Below, in pieces: positions 63,994 through 64,000 of a stretch of 64,000 nucleotides of DNA. The stretch comes from Pictodentalium vernedei (Eukaryota; Mollusca; Scaphopoda; Dentaliida; Dentaliidae): assembly GCA_031216915.1 (NCBI GenBank), contig CM062292.1, positions 68,932,790 to 68,996,789 on the forward strand. The letters run 5' to 3'. The first letter of the stretch is position 1; each line of letters starts with the position of its first letter. Below the pieces are notes generated by a model. That model searched no databases. It was not told the origin of the DNA and worked only from the letters and a program-made list of their open reading frames with translations. Made by a program: the position numbers and the translations under genes.

Positions 63994-64000
63994 GGATTAA

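Overview
This is a repeat-dense animal genome window, most likely from a marine invertebrate. The evidence is indirect: capsid-bearing integrase elements related to C. elegans F54H12.2/F54H12.3, a DIRS1-type retrotransposon, 5S-rRNA-headed SINEs, and many short palindromic DNA transposon derivatives. There is no rRNA or tRNA gene proper, no CRISPR array and no operon structure. I found no clearly intact host gene; the best host-like coding trace (58.08-58.68 kb) looks like a pseudogene. The phylum cannot be fixed from this sequence.

Layout. 0-1.9 kb: unique AT-rich DNA and a 5S-headed SINE with a perfect 16-bp target duplication. 1.9-12.85 kb: a giant inverted repeat whose 1.5-kb arms are built from a short minisatellite plus a ~290-bp higher-order unit. 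Between the arms lie a decayed rve-type integrase, a second inner inverted repeat, trinucleotide minisatellites and a mariner-like MITE. 13.76-20.96 kb: a compact virus-like element of Polinton/adintovirus type (F54H12 group). It has PC4-like, packaging-ATPase, integrase with chromodomain, minor capsid, membrane/virion, major-capsid-like, adenain-like protease, second small basic and BIR genes, all on the + strand. Six TATA boxes sit just ahead of its genes. 21.33-27.60 kb: a DIRS1-like tyrosine-recombinase retrotransposon on the - strand that looks whole, with inverted termini and an internal complementary region.

28-46 kb: layered small repeats. These include palindromic MITEs, a TTAA-flanked piggyBac-like MITE family, two SINE head types sharing one body, nested hAT-like elements with 8-bp duplications, and satellites. 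46.7-56.0 kb: a second, older and badly broken integrase/capsid element with a phospholipase-A2-like gene. It is split by a 2.9-kb TTAA-flanked DNA transposon, hairpins, (TA)n tracts and several piggyBac-like MITEs. 56.05-60.24 kb: a segment bounded by two almost identical 230-bp direct repeats that contains the host-like pseudogene. 60.2-64 kb: short tandem repeats and nested MITEs.

The main biological content is two independent capsid-bearing integrating elements of the same broad lineage, a probably young DIRS element, and SINEs that share a body but carry different Pol III promoters. Every family name here is read from sequence motifs by eye; no database search was run.
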